The notes beneath the pieces were generated by a model that saw only the letters and a list, made by a program, of their open reading frames with translations, searched no databases and was not told where the DNA came from. 64,000 nucleotides of DNA from Septoria linicola (lineage: Eukaryota; Ascomycota; Dothideomycetes; Mycosphaerellales; Mycosphaerellaceae), in NCBI GenBank assembly GCA_024114885.1, contig CP099428.1, positions 806,001-870,000 on the forward strand, read 5' to 3'. Of the stretch, positions 34,001 through 44,556 are shown piece after piece. Position 1 is the first letter of the stretch, and every line of letters begins with the position of its first letter. The position numbers were made by a program, and so were the translations under genes.

Positions 34001-36795
34001 AAATATAGTATCCTTTCCTCTGTTTATTAGTTTGTTACTCCTTGCCTACTAAGGCTATACTCTTATATCTATATACACTATAGCTCTATATCCCTATACC
34101 TTAAGGTAGGAGACTATTAGTTTGATCCTATTAAAAGCTTTATTAGGTAAGAGCTTAAATCCCTTAATATTAGGTCTATTTAGAAGCTTGTTCCTTATAT
34201 ATATCTATACTTTAAGGGCTTCTAGCTAAAACTTAATAGGTATCTTACTTTCTTCAAGTATTACTCTAATAGAGGCCTCTAATATTTAGATAGACCTCTT
34301 AACTACTCTATTCTAGAGTGAATTATAGGCCTTAGTTAGCTTAAGGGTAATTCTAAAGTCCTTCTCCTACTATTTAATCAAAGTAGTAATCTCTCTAGCA
34401 TTGTTAGCCCTTATAGACTTAAGGAGTACTACTAACTACCTTTCTGCCTTAATCCTCTAGTTCTGAAGAGTAGTTAGTATATCTAATCTAGCCTTGAGTA
34501 GAAATGCCTATTTCTTTCTTAAGAAGTTATTAATAATCTTAAGCTACTATATAAAACCTTTTACTAATAATAGTAATAGTCTATAGATATCTACTAATAT
34601 AAGGGCTAGTCTTTTAGGTCTTCTCTTAACAGACTTACCTAGGTGTTTCTTTATCTTACCTATTATATAGATCCTATACTTATACTCTTCCTAGTTAGGG
34701 ATTAGAATTCTTTCCTTTAGGTTAGTAACTTTATAAAGGTTTAAGAGTAACCCTCTTCTAAAGTATATAAATCTTCTATACTATAGCTCCTACTATTTTA
34801 GATCCTTCTCTAATAGGGTAGTATAGGCATTGTTAACCTCTATAGGATTATATAGTAAGTAATATAACTTTTCCTATAGGAGAGGTAATATCTTACTAAT
34901 AAATAGAACACCTCTAACTAGCTTGGTCTTTATAACTGTTTAGCTATCTAGGGAGGTAAGAGTGAAATCAGGCTTCTAGACTCTAAATTACTTACTAAAC
35001 TAATTCTATAACATAAGATTTACTCTAAGATTAGGAACAAATAGTACCCTATTAAGTAGAACTTCTCCTCCTAAGATTCTCTTTATCTATACTAGTCTAG
35101 AGTAGGTTATATAGAGGTATCCTCCTCCTACCTTAATCTATACTTTCTTCCTTAGTAGCTTTACTAATCTAAAGAAGGACAGTTAGTTAGTTATATAGGA
35201 TAAGGTATAGGAATCTAAGAGCTATTCTTAAGGTAACAACTTGCCTTTAGCCTTAATTATAGAATAGGCTAACTTATCTTAGTTATTATCTTCTAATAGG
35301 GAATTATTATTGCTTCTAGAACTAGAGTAAGTTCTAGAATTAGAACTAGAACTAGACTCCTAGGCTAAAAATCCTTTCTTTAGAAGCTTTCTAGACTTTT
35401 CTATCCTTTAAAGCTACTTGCCTATTTTCTAGACAACCTTCTTTAGCTTATTATATAATAATAACTTATAGACAGCTTTCTTAATATATCTAGTATTCCT
35501 TAGTAAAGAGGATCTTCTAACCCTCCTTCTAAAGAATAATCCCTAAGGGTCCTTCTAGTTCTTAGTACTATTTCTCTACTAGGACAGTTTCTTAGTAGTA
35601 GAGAGGTTAGGACAATTCTTTAACTAGTACTTCCCTTTCTTATAGAGCTAGCATATTAGTAGAGACTTTCCTTAGTAGAGCTACCTAGAATAGAATATAG
35701 CTAGACCTATATCTATCTTGTCTAGATTATCTCTTACCTCTTAGGACTTAAGTAGAAGGAGAATAGTGTCTATATCTAAGGATAGTTAGGTTATAATAGT
35801 ATCCTTAGCTACTTAGTATAATATAGGTAGGGACTATAGGAGATGTTTTAGCCTTTTCTCTTAGCTCTAGTAGTAGGCTTCCTAAGGATCAATCTTAGTA
35901 ATCCTCTTACCTAGGCCTCTAAGGTGTCTCTATACTTCCCTAATTATCTTATTAGGTAACATCCTAAATATAATAAACTACTTAATTAGACCTATAGTAT
36001 AGGACTTTAGGACTCTATTATACTTATTCTAGAGAATTACCTATATCTTAGCTGCTAGTGTAGTAACATACTATGTCTCTAGCTCTATCTTATTATCTTT
36101 ACTAATACTATATCTAATACTAAACCTATATACTATATTGTCTTTTGAGAAGTGTTGATTCTAAGTAATATATATCTGAAGACTAGTGTCCTACTAAACT
36201 ATATATAGGTTCCCTCTAATAATTAGTTAGCTAATTACCTAGAACTAGTCCTTTCCTTCTAGCTTGTCTATCTGTAGCTTGAACTATCTCTTCTAGTTAG
36301 TTCTGTCTAGGATTAGAATCCTTTAGCTCTTCTTGTCCTCTTAGTCTATTATAGAAATAGGTGAATAGAATAAATAATTAGTAGAATGCTTTAGACTAGC
36401 TAAGGATTCTAGAGAAGGGTAATTTCTTGTAGTAGAGAGACTAGCTCTAAGGGATAGGGATTCCTCGTATTTAGGAAATTACTAAGACTCAGATCTTTCT
36501 CTCTTAGCAGAGTTTCTATTACTAGGTAGTAGGAAGGCTAAGTGGCCTCTTCTGACTCTAGTGATACTAGGTGTAATAGTAGAGAACTAGGCAGGTATTA
36601 ATAAAGTAGAAACATACTACTGTCTTATAGAGATCTTTACTAACTTATATACTACTAGGTACAAACTAGCTTCGTTAGTAATATAGTTAGGGAAACTTCT
36701 AGGCCCTAAATGTTTTCTATAAACTATAAGGGATATAAGTAACCTATACTAATATAGGTTACTCCTATTTAGTATATAAACCTAGGCTTATAACC

Positions 36796-37072
36796 TGTTA
36801 AAAGTGGAGGGCGTGTTATATACTATATAATGTCAAGGAGGGTATAGCGTAGTAAAGAAGAATAAGGGATTAATCTTGAACTAACTTATATATATAGTAT
36901 AGTAGTAATATGCTAGGAACTAAATACAAAGTTGATTAAGTTAGTTATCTAAGAAGAGAAGAGAGAGAAGTAAGATATACCTCTTACTAAGCCTTAGGTA
37001 GATGCCTTAGGCATCTAGAACTATACTTAGAAGTCTATATCTAGACTAACTATCTAGGATATATTCTTAACA
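36796..37072 (-). repeat. Copia D LTR (right, 5' LTR)
   Basis: 277 bp, TGTTAAAAGTGGAGGGCG to TTCTTAACA, followed by GTTAG and the resumed minisatellite. Confidence 0.93.
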
Positions 37073-38070
37073 GTTAGCGTTAATAGTATCCTAGAAATAG
37101 AAGCTCGATAATCGCGAAACTAGCTACTACCTAAGCTATCGTACTAGTAGTAATACTCTATACTTATTAACGTTAATAGTATCCTAGAAATAGGAGCTTA
37201 ATAATCGCGAAACTAGCTACTACCTAAGCTATCGTACTAGTAGTAATACTCTATACTTGTTAGCGCTAAAGGTATTCTAGAAGCTAGATAATCGCGAAAT
37301 TAGCTATCTAAGCTATCGTGCTAGTAGTAATACTCTATACTTATTAGCGCTAAAGATATTCTAGAAGCTTGATAATCGCGAAACTAGCTACCTAAGCTAT
37401 CGTACTAGTAGTAATACTCTATACTTATTAGCGTTAAAAGTATTCTAGAAGCTCGATAATCGCGAAATTAGCTACCTAAGCTATCGTACTAGTAGTAATA
37501 CTCTATATTTATTAGCGCTAAAGGTATTCTAGAAGCTCGATAATCGCGAAACTAGCTACCTAAGCTATTATACTAGTAGTAATACTCTATACTTATCGGC
37601 GCTAAAGGTATTCTAGAAGCTTAATAATCGCGAAAAAATTAACTACCTAAGCTATCGTACTAGTAGTAATACTCTATACTTATTAGCGCTAAAGGTATTC
37701 TAGAAGCTCGATAATCGCGAAACTAGCTACCTAAGCTATCGTGCTAGTAGTAATACTCTATACTTGTTAGCGCTAAAGGTATTCTAGAAGCTAGATAATC
37801 GCGAAACTAGCTACCTAAGCTATCGTACTAGTAGTAATACTCTATACTTGTCGGCGCTAAAGGTATCCTAGATAAAGCGTAGAGAGAGAGAACTATTATA
37901 GAACTAGCTACTACCTAAGCTATCGTACTAGTAGTAATACTCTATACTTATTAGCGCTAAAGATATCCTAGATAAAGCGTAGAGAGGGAGAACTATCGTA
38001 GAACTAGCTACTACCTAAGCTATCGTACTAGTAGTAATACTCTATACTTATTAGCGCTAAAGGTATCCTA

Positions 38071-38461
38071 GATAAAGTATAGAGAAAGAGATATATATAT
38101 AGAGTTAATAGTATACTATATATATAACGTTATATAATCTACTTAAAATACTATATAGGAGTTAGCTATCTTAACCGAGCGACGACTATAGCGATATAAT
38201 ACTATAGTAGACAGTATAGCCGAGGCTTACTTATAGTTCGATAGCTATCGTATCGATATTAACGTTAACTAGAAGCCTACGCGAGACCGTATATTCTACG
38301 CGTCGTATAATAGAGCCGAAAGTAACTCGACGTACTATATAATCTACTACTACTACTTAACCTATTAGTAACTATATTCGAAAAGTCCTATAACGGGCTC
38401 GAGCGATATATTACCTTAGATAAAGTATATATTACTACCTATTATACTCGTTACGTAACTA
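38071..38461. other. RIP-degraded single-copy sequence after the minisatellite
   Basis: AT-rich and low in CA/TG, but with many CG dinucleotides. Several frames on both strands are partly open (for example a 40-codon minus-strand stretch near 38190-38310), so I cannot choose a coding frame. It may be the rest of the degraded host element. Confidence 0.4.
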
Positions 38462-38559
38462 CTAACACTGTCGCTATAGGGACGAATACCGTGCAAAGAA
38501 GGAAAACTCGCTAACACTGTCGCTATAGGGACGAATACCGTGTAAAGAAGGAAAACTCG
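38462..38559. repeat. 49-bp tandem duplication at the right edge of the island
   Basis: CTAACACTGTCGCTATAGGG begins each of two adjacent 49-bp copies (38462-38510 and 38511-38559). They differ at one base, CGTGCAAAG versus CGTGTAAAG, a transition. Ordinary composition begins immediately to the right. Confidence 0.93.
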
Positions 38560-38837
38560 CTACTCCACTACCCCGCCGCCCTAACTAACCTACTCCCGTT
38601 CCTACCTCCTATCTTTATCTCCTTCTTTATCCTGAAGAAAGAGATTTGGGCATATTACTCGTACTACATTGGTAACAATGGCTTGACATTGTTCAACTTT
38701 GCCATCATAGGTAGTTGTCGCAGCAAAGGGGGGAGGAAGGAAAGATGTAAGTCGGTCGGTGTTCAACAAAGGCACTCCTGATGACGCACGCGCTAGTCCA
38801 CTAAACAATTGTCTTACTCTCGTCTCAACAGGCAGCA

Positions 38838-40095
38838 ATGGCCGAAACATCAAGTAGTACTTTAGGCAAGCGCAAGTCGGACAATGGCAATCCTACCACA
38901 AGTAGACCGCGTAAACGCTTTTCTGCTGCGTACGCGACACTAAGCGTGAAGTTGATATGTGCGACTGTCTGCTGAAATTACCATAGGGAGTGCTTTTCAA
39001 CCCTACTATGGTCACAATACACGTCTCAGATGCGGCCCTGTCGGAGACTGGCGAAGAAGTAAACGCCGAGGAATTCTCCGTCCAGCGCGCACTAGTTAAT
39101 TTGCGGCCATTCCAAGTACTTCGAGCGTGCGTTCCGCAGCCAATGGACTGAGAGTCAATCGAGAAATCTGACTATCAACGACGTCAGTCCTTGGGTGTTC
39201 CGCGTCTTTATGGGATGGCTCTTTTACCAGGAAGTCTTCTACGATGAAGAACGTGTTGATCCTGAGCCTCTGGTCAGGGAAGAGCTGCATGGTAGTTCGG
39301 AGACATCGCTCAACGACCTAAGAGCAAGCGACTCTACTAGACAGGTGGTCGCAAGCGTCGAAACCCATGAAGGGCAAATTAGCCACGAGCCACAGGTCTC
39401 GGTGAACCGTCAGTCACAGCGGACGGGTAGCCCCGACACCGATAATCAAGAGCCTTTGACCTGGCCGTGGCCGGACCTCTTGGAGCTTTATGTGTTTGCA
39501 GAGAAGGTGAACGTGGCATTACAGAGTGGTTTCGGGGTGAGCTGATCATTAGCAGTATGACACTCGCGGGCTTCGCATGCAAGTCTTCGACATCATTCAG
39601 CAAAAGTTGCTCCGGCGGAACACCGTGGACTCAGGTGCAAAGCGCAGGTCACGGCCTTCGCCTGAAGAGGTCACGTATCTGGTCGACAATATGCCCGAAA
39701 ACTCCAAGATCGTGGCAATGCTCTCGATCTTCTACGTGATCCCAGAATCCAAGCATCTGCAAAAGAGTCTCAAATGGTATGGACGGCTACCATCAAGCTT
39801 TCTGACCCTGTACTGGGTTCGTAGCCTGAGGTTTCAGCATGCATTGGGCTGTCAAAAGTGTACACAAGGGCAAACCCATGATCGTGATCGAGGCCATGCA
39901 CCCGAAGACTGCCAAGAACCGCGAAGACGTGATATGTGTGAGTTCCACGAACATGGCGACGATGCTACAGAGAAAGAGGAGTGCAGACAAAAGATGGTCC
40001 GCACGATTGGACATCATGTTCGCAGAGGAGAGAGCGTGACGATGCTACGTAGCGCTATGGTTGGGTCGTCTCTCGACAGCCACGAAGGAAGTTGA
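38838..40095 (+). pseudogene. BTB/POZ-domain protein gene with a frameshift
   Basis: The ATG at 38838 gives a basic, Ser-rich N-terminus (MAETSSSTLGKRKSDNGN). A 41-bp intron, short but with GTGAAG...CCATAG ends, is likely near 38944-38984. The next exon has the BTB start (VTIHVS...EEFSVQRALVNLR). The BTB core resumes in another frame from about 39107 as KYFERAFRSQWTES and VFRVFMGWLFYQEVFYD. Removing CCAT near 39102-39106 would give LRSKYFERAF, so a 4-nt insertion is the simplest cause. A 49-bp intron at 39507-39555 joins LLELYVFAEK to YDTRGLRMQVFDII. The C-terminus has a Cys/His-rich patch (DMCEFHEHGDD) seen in related fungal BTB proteins. No continuous product seems possible unless this is a sequencing error. 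Confidence 0.6.
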
Positions 40096-40518
40096 TGCAC
40101 CCGGCCAGACCGCGGACACGTTCCCTAGTCAAGATTGATGGGATCACAGATTGAGGCGAGTGGGTATATGTCGTATCATTATCATTCTGCTACTAATGCT
40201 ACATCTATGCCATTATCACCCACAATGAAATGTTCGCACACTCTACCGTGTTATCTCATTCGCTTGAATAGCGCATGCACCAATCTCGGTGCGCTTCTGG
40301 ACTATCGACTTGACAATCATGTCAATCTAGGGCCTTTTCCTCTGTACGTCTCCATCTGACTAATCATACGTCCGTCCCGATAGATCAAAGCTCAGTTCCC
40401 AGCGGGGAATGGGGCAAAGTCCCATGGAATTTCCCATGCCGGAGGTCGAAATCTTGTAAATGCCCCGCCACGCGAAACTTCAGGTGACGAGAACCCTCCT
40501 CCAGCGGGCCGAGTTCCA
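40096..40518. other. Intergenic between convergent genes
   Basis: 3' ends of the BTB gene (plus) and the kinase gene (minus) face each other here. I see no further gene; the short frames lack motifs. Confidence 0.5.
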
Positions 40519-42822
40519 TCAGGCAGGATTGCAGCCGCCAGGAGTTGGTACAATCGGGGTTCCTTCTTCAGTACTTTCTTCTTCAGCGGGCGGCGGTCCA
40601 ATCTGCTGACCAGTGGGCCCACCAGGGAGAGTCTTATCATCAAGTTCCCACTGCTCATCGATAGCCATCGCCATCGGAATATCCAGATCAATCGTCCTCA
40701 CTGGGGCGTTTGCGAATCTAGGATCGTCTACAGGTGCAGTTCTCATGTCCACAGCGATGTCGTGTCGGGGGCTGCCACTCTTCTTGCAGACAGTGGTTTT
40801 GATCTGGGCAAAGCTAGGTCGCTGCGTCGGGTCGTCGTTCAGACATGATTGTACCAGGTCTAGTAACTGCTTGCTGTAAGAGGCTTGGGCAAGAGGCATC
40901 CACGTAATGGCACTTTGTGGGTTCTGGTATGTAGTGTTCATGAGAGCACGGCAGATCAGCCCCATACCAAAGACGTTGGCTTTCGCATCGGGAGGCTGAT
41001 TCCTGCCAGCGTCATTCCTGGACTCCTACAGATGTGTTCGTCAGCTTCTCTCACGTGCCACCGGCCACCAACACTGTATGAAGACTTACCGGCGACGAAT
41101 AAGTCTGACCGCCAAAGCTCCTCCATCGAGACGACGGCTCGGCTGGATGCAAGAACGCAATGCCAAAGTCGGCTAATTTCGCTCGAGGATAGCCACTAAA
41201 CTTGCCGCTGGAGTTGTGATCCAACACCATGTTGTCAGCTTTCATGTCTCCGTGGATGATAGAGGGCCAGACATCGGCAAGATCGCCATGGGGCGCGATT
41301 TCGCCATATTGCATGAGTAGGCCGGCGTCACAGAGGGATTCGAGGACGGACCACAGGAAAGGCTCCGGCGGCAAGCTGGGATTTGGATCGCCTTGATGAA
41401 GGTTCCGCACACGCCAGAGATCTCCACGCTGGCATAACTCCATGTAGAGGATAAATCTTTGCCGACTCGCACCATCTTCTTTGGAGACCTTTCGCCAATT
41501 CCTGATCTGAACGATACAGTCAGAGGAGCCTTTGAGAGGTCTTAACTTGTACATCGCCGCGACCTCACTCGGCATTGTCTCATCCGTCGGCCACCGCCAC
41601 ACATTGCTCCATCCTGCACTGTCGTTTGGATTTTCATTCGCAGCATCTTTCCTGGCGAGGCGATCAATGATTGTGCCTTCATGGTCTACCTTGACCCATG
41701 CTGCCACGCGACCGTGAGCGCCATTGCCTATCTGTCGACGCGACTCCCAAGGCGAGACAGCATTACCAAGCCAAAGGCTTTGCTTCTCCTGCTCGCCGTG
41801 ACGATCTTGATATTGCTTTCGCCAGTCCGGCAAATCTACGTTCGTGAGTTGCTGAAACACAATCTGCAGTTGCTGTTGCTTGGTTCTTAGATGAGTCTCC
41901 AGTTTGGCCGTCATAGCATCGCTGCGGGCAAGTCGTAATGTGAGCAAGTCATTTAGTGCTGTATTCGCAAGACCCAACATTGCCGCCAGTCTCTCGTGAA
42001 GCGCGATGTGATATTGGAATTGCACGCGATTCTCCACATCACGTTCCCCAAGCGTCGTGATAGTAGCTTCCAGGCCCTCGAGTCCCTTGCGGAACTCGTG
42101 GTAGGTTTGCAGGCCTTCGAGCAACTCCGTGAAAGACGAGTCCACAGCATCATAGCTTCTATACTCTCTGCGCAGAAATGCAACAAGCCTCCGAGAAGCA
42201 TTGTCAGGTAAGTCTCTCTTTGCTCTTATTGCACGACGTAGCCTTTTTCGGCTTCTTCCTCGGATTTCATACTGTGCCTCCAATGCCCGGAACCTGCTCA
42301 GTAGATAGGCTGTCAACGTGTCAGAGTCATCAGCTGGAACCGGGTCTCCTTCGTTCACGATCTCATTAAAGCGACTTGGACGCCAGTCTCCTAATCGGCC
42401 CAGGGTGGCTTCTAGAGCATCCAATCCCTCACGAGCGAGGCACACGTTATTGTCTGCCACAGTCTCGAGATATCGTCGTGTTCGTACTGTGGCGGCGCTG
42501 GTAGCGCCCAGGACTGCGATTATATCTGTGTATGCCAGACTTAACTTGCGCCGGGCCACGAGCAAGTCCCAGGCTCTTCTATAGTATGGTCGTAGAATAG
42601 ACCTGTCTTCGGTGTCTGGAGTCGGTCCAATGCCAGTGAGTGGGGTGATAGCACCAAGTGCGTCGTCTCTCTGTCCCACTGCTCTGATAAAGTCCTCCTG
42701 GACTGTCAAGTCTAGCGTCTCCCAAGCAGTACGGGCGGCTCCCTCGATCACTGTGACTCGTTAGCAGAAGGTCTACTGTCAAAGTCAAGAGCTGACAGAC
42801 TCGCTTCACCACGGTTCGTCAT
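40519..42822 (-). CDS. Protein kinase-like protein with long helical N-terminal region, 726 aa
   Basis: Proposed exons: 42810-42822 (13 nt, MTNR plus one base), 42751-42809 intron (GTGAAG, branch GCTAACG, CACAG), 41090-42750, intron 41026-41089, then 40519-41025. Residues about 1-330 are helical and charged (heptad-like, possible coiled coil). The kinase domain begins with IGNGAHGRVAAWVK (about 345-358), has HGDMKADNMVL as catalytic loop (His about 504; HGD replaces HRD) and ADFG (about 531-534). The GGQTYSSP stretch before the last intron sits where the activation segment ends. An acidic, Pro-rich tail follows the C-lobe. It resembles fungus-specific Ser/Thr kinases of unknown role. All core residues seem present, so activity is plausible. 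The first exon is the least certain part: without it the frame has no ATG after an upstream TAA. Confidence 0.75.
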
Positions 42823-43695
42823 TCTCTGCCCTCGTGTATTCTTGTCGTCTCGCCATGCCTGTACGAAAGCTTGGGGCCATGCTGCATCGACCTCCATGAC
42901 TCAACGATGTATGCTGCAATGATTGAGAAGTGTGTGAGGCTTCCAGATACTCCAAAAGAAAACCAAAGTGCGCGTTCTTACCACGACATATATCGGCCTC
43001 AATCTTTTCTTGCTGCGATGTCGCGACCTCGCAAGGAATTCTACTTGTGCCGGAATAGAACATTGTGGCTTTGTTCAATTCTCACAATGCAATGAATCAG
43101 GCCCACTCTGAACGATGGGGACTTCTTTGTTCGAAGTAAAGCTTCGGTTTCCACGTGGTCCGCTGAGCCATCCAAGGCAGATGTAAAGCACTACGATGCG
43201 TAGATCGTCGAAGAGACAGTGCTTACCGGTCGCGAGGCTGAGTACATGTGTAGATGACTGCGGTTTTCGGCGTTGCTTGTTGTGTGCACTCGCCCTCACG
43301 ACCTGGAAATGTGTGAAGCGTCGACTTGGAAGCAGTTGACTATCAGCAGTAACAACCATGTGTTAGCGACTCTACGTTCCGTTTCACTCTGTGACCTTCC
43401 GTGGCTTGCTGACACAGTGTCGATTCAATATTTCTGTCATTGTGAAGATTCCTCCCTTTACCTGAGCCGGCGCTTCCAGCGCTGATTCTAAAACGAACCG
43501 TATGCCACTCCTGACAACTGCCCATGGGTCAAGTCAGGAAAGCCCGTAATTGTCACGACTGCCCCCAAAGGCAGCACAAGTGACTGGCTAAAGAGCCATG
43601 TCGCTCTGACCGACATCGCAGTGCCAATCAAGACCCGAGGCTTGCTTGATGGCCTGCTCGATGCTGCCACCACGGAGCTGCGTACCGCGCCACAC
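42823..43695. other. Intergenic, upstream of the kinase gene and downstream of the SET gene
   Basis: About 870 bp with short overlapping frames on both strands and no recognisable motif. It holds the kinase promoter and the 3' side of the SET gene. No tRNA-like boxes seen. Confidence 0.45.
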
Positions 43696-44304
43696 CTAGG
43701 CAGAACAAACCTCAATCCTCCCTAGTACCTCTCCAGCATCCTCGACCTCCTCCATCCTTGGTCCATCGGCATCGATAAAGGTCAAATGGTCGCCATAACT
43801 AATGCACAACTCCTCTCCCTCTGCGATGTCCCGCAGCGCACGATAAATGATCACTTGCCTTTCCAGGTCCCGCTTCCAACCTACATTCTGACACTCTGTA
43901 GAGTGGTTGAACATGGATCCTAGGCCGAAGACGACAGCTTGAGAAGTTCGTGGCTCGCCATTGGAGTTCGTCGTCGGCCAGTTGTAAGTATAGTGAAAGA
44001 GTTGCGTCTGTTCGATAAACTCGATATTCTCAACGATGCCCAGAATGAGAACGGGAGAAATGTCGATGATTGTGCCTGAAGGAATTGAAGCTGAAGCCAA
44101 AACTCCTCGACCTAGTCCTCAGGTCAGCCTCGTTGATCGCCAATGTGCTCACGACAAGACAGCTATCTTTTCTGATCACTGGTACATAAGGTAGGGAGGA
44201 GAACGAATTTTACCTTTGGGAGTACTGATAGCTAAATGTAAATGAGGGAAGCGTTGCAAGGGTAGCGTTGAGCCCAAGTCAATTTTGCCACCCTGCTGCG
44301 CCAT
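43696..44304 (-). CDS. Small SET-domain protein, putative lysine methyltransferase-like, 168 aa
   Basis: Exons are 44214-44304 and 43696-44111, with a 102-bp intron (GTAAAA...GACTAG, phase 1). The joined sequence reads HLAISTPKGRGVLASASIPSGT, typical of the SET N-terminal motif (GRGV, residues 31-34). GLGSMFNHS (Asn99-His100) and GEELCISYG (Tyr136) are the cofactor-binding NHS and catalytic-Tyr motifs. There is no pre-SET or post-SET Cys cluster. Small stand-alone SET proteins of this kind are common in filamentous fungi, and the substrate is unknown. The gene is divergent from TRAPPC13, whose start is about 250 bp away, so the two may share a promoter region. Confidence 0.8.
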
Positions 44305-44556
44305 AGCTCGTGAGCCTTGCTCCCTTGGTAGAGTAATTAGAAGCTGATTTTCGATAGACGTACGTCACGGTATGGTGTGACGTGACGTAGCGAAAAGGCA
44401 GCGCGGTTTTTGGCTTCTGAAATCACAGATTCGGAGCGGATTTCTTGATCGTCTCCACTCCACCCTGGACGATTGGAACCCTGCTGCGTGCTGTCCACAT
44501 CGATCAACAGTCGCGGTCGACATCATGTTCATGATGAAGTAGGCTGGAGGAGCAAT

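Larger units (their letters stand above)
30776..37072 (-). mobile_element. Copia retrotransposon D, full length, inserted in the minisatellite
   Basis: 6297 bp, LTRs 30776-31052 and 36796-37072 (277 bp each), TSD GTTAG at 30771-30775 and 37073-37077. Both LTRs share a variant near the outer edge (GCGTGTTATATNCTATA instead of GCGTTTATAGATACTATA), one base shorter than in A-C. This shows that the two LTRs came from one template and marks D as a sublineage. Pol domains are minus strand and stop-ridden. The primer-binding site is at 36781-36795. Confidence 0.94.
30615..38070. repeat. 84-100 bp minisatellite, about 13 units, split by copia D
   Basis: Units starting GCTCGATAATCGCGAAAC lie at 30615-30707 and 30708-30775, then resume after copia D (37078 onward). 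Junctions at 37103, 37196, 37283, 37367, 37451, 37535, 37619, 37706 and 37790 give lengths of 93, 93, 93, 87, 84, 84, 84, 84, 87 and 84 bp. An 81-bp unit and two diverged 100-bp units (37871-38070, with GATAAAGCGTAGAGAG) close the array. The shared core is CTAAGCTATCGTACTAGTAG. The unit cut by copia D is 93 bp once D and its TSD are removed. Confidence 0.92.
1290..38560. other. RIP-degraded AT-rich island containing nested retroelements
   Basis: Over about 37 kb, CpA and TpG are almost absent and TpA is greatly over-represented (runs of CTATAG, TAGTA, ATATA). Only one frame above 60 codons survives (2663-2917). Broken frames read well if TAG/TAA are taken as former CAG/CAA/TGG codons and some TAT/ATA codons as former TGT, CAT or ATG. 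That is the signature of repeat-induced point mutation, a premeiotic C-to-T process of Pezizomycotina. The island holds one gypsy element, four copia copies, a minisatellite and about 5 kb of degraded host sequence. No intact gene is visible inside. Confidence 0.93.

Noticed and set aside
30615..38070. CRISPR-like array
   Set aside because: Units are contiguous tandem repeats without unique spacers, in a eukaryotic RIP-damaged island; a minisatellite.
1340..38460. Mitochondrial or plasmid-derived DNA because of high AT
   Set aside because: The LTR elements, target duplications, abundant CG in parts and the CA-to-TA pattern indicate nuclear RIP, not organellar composition.
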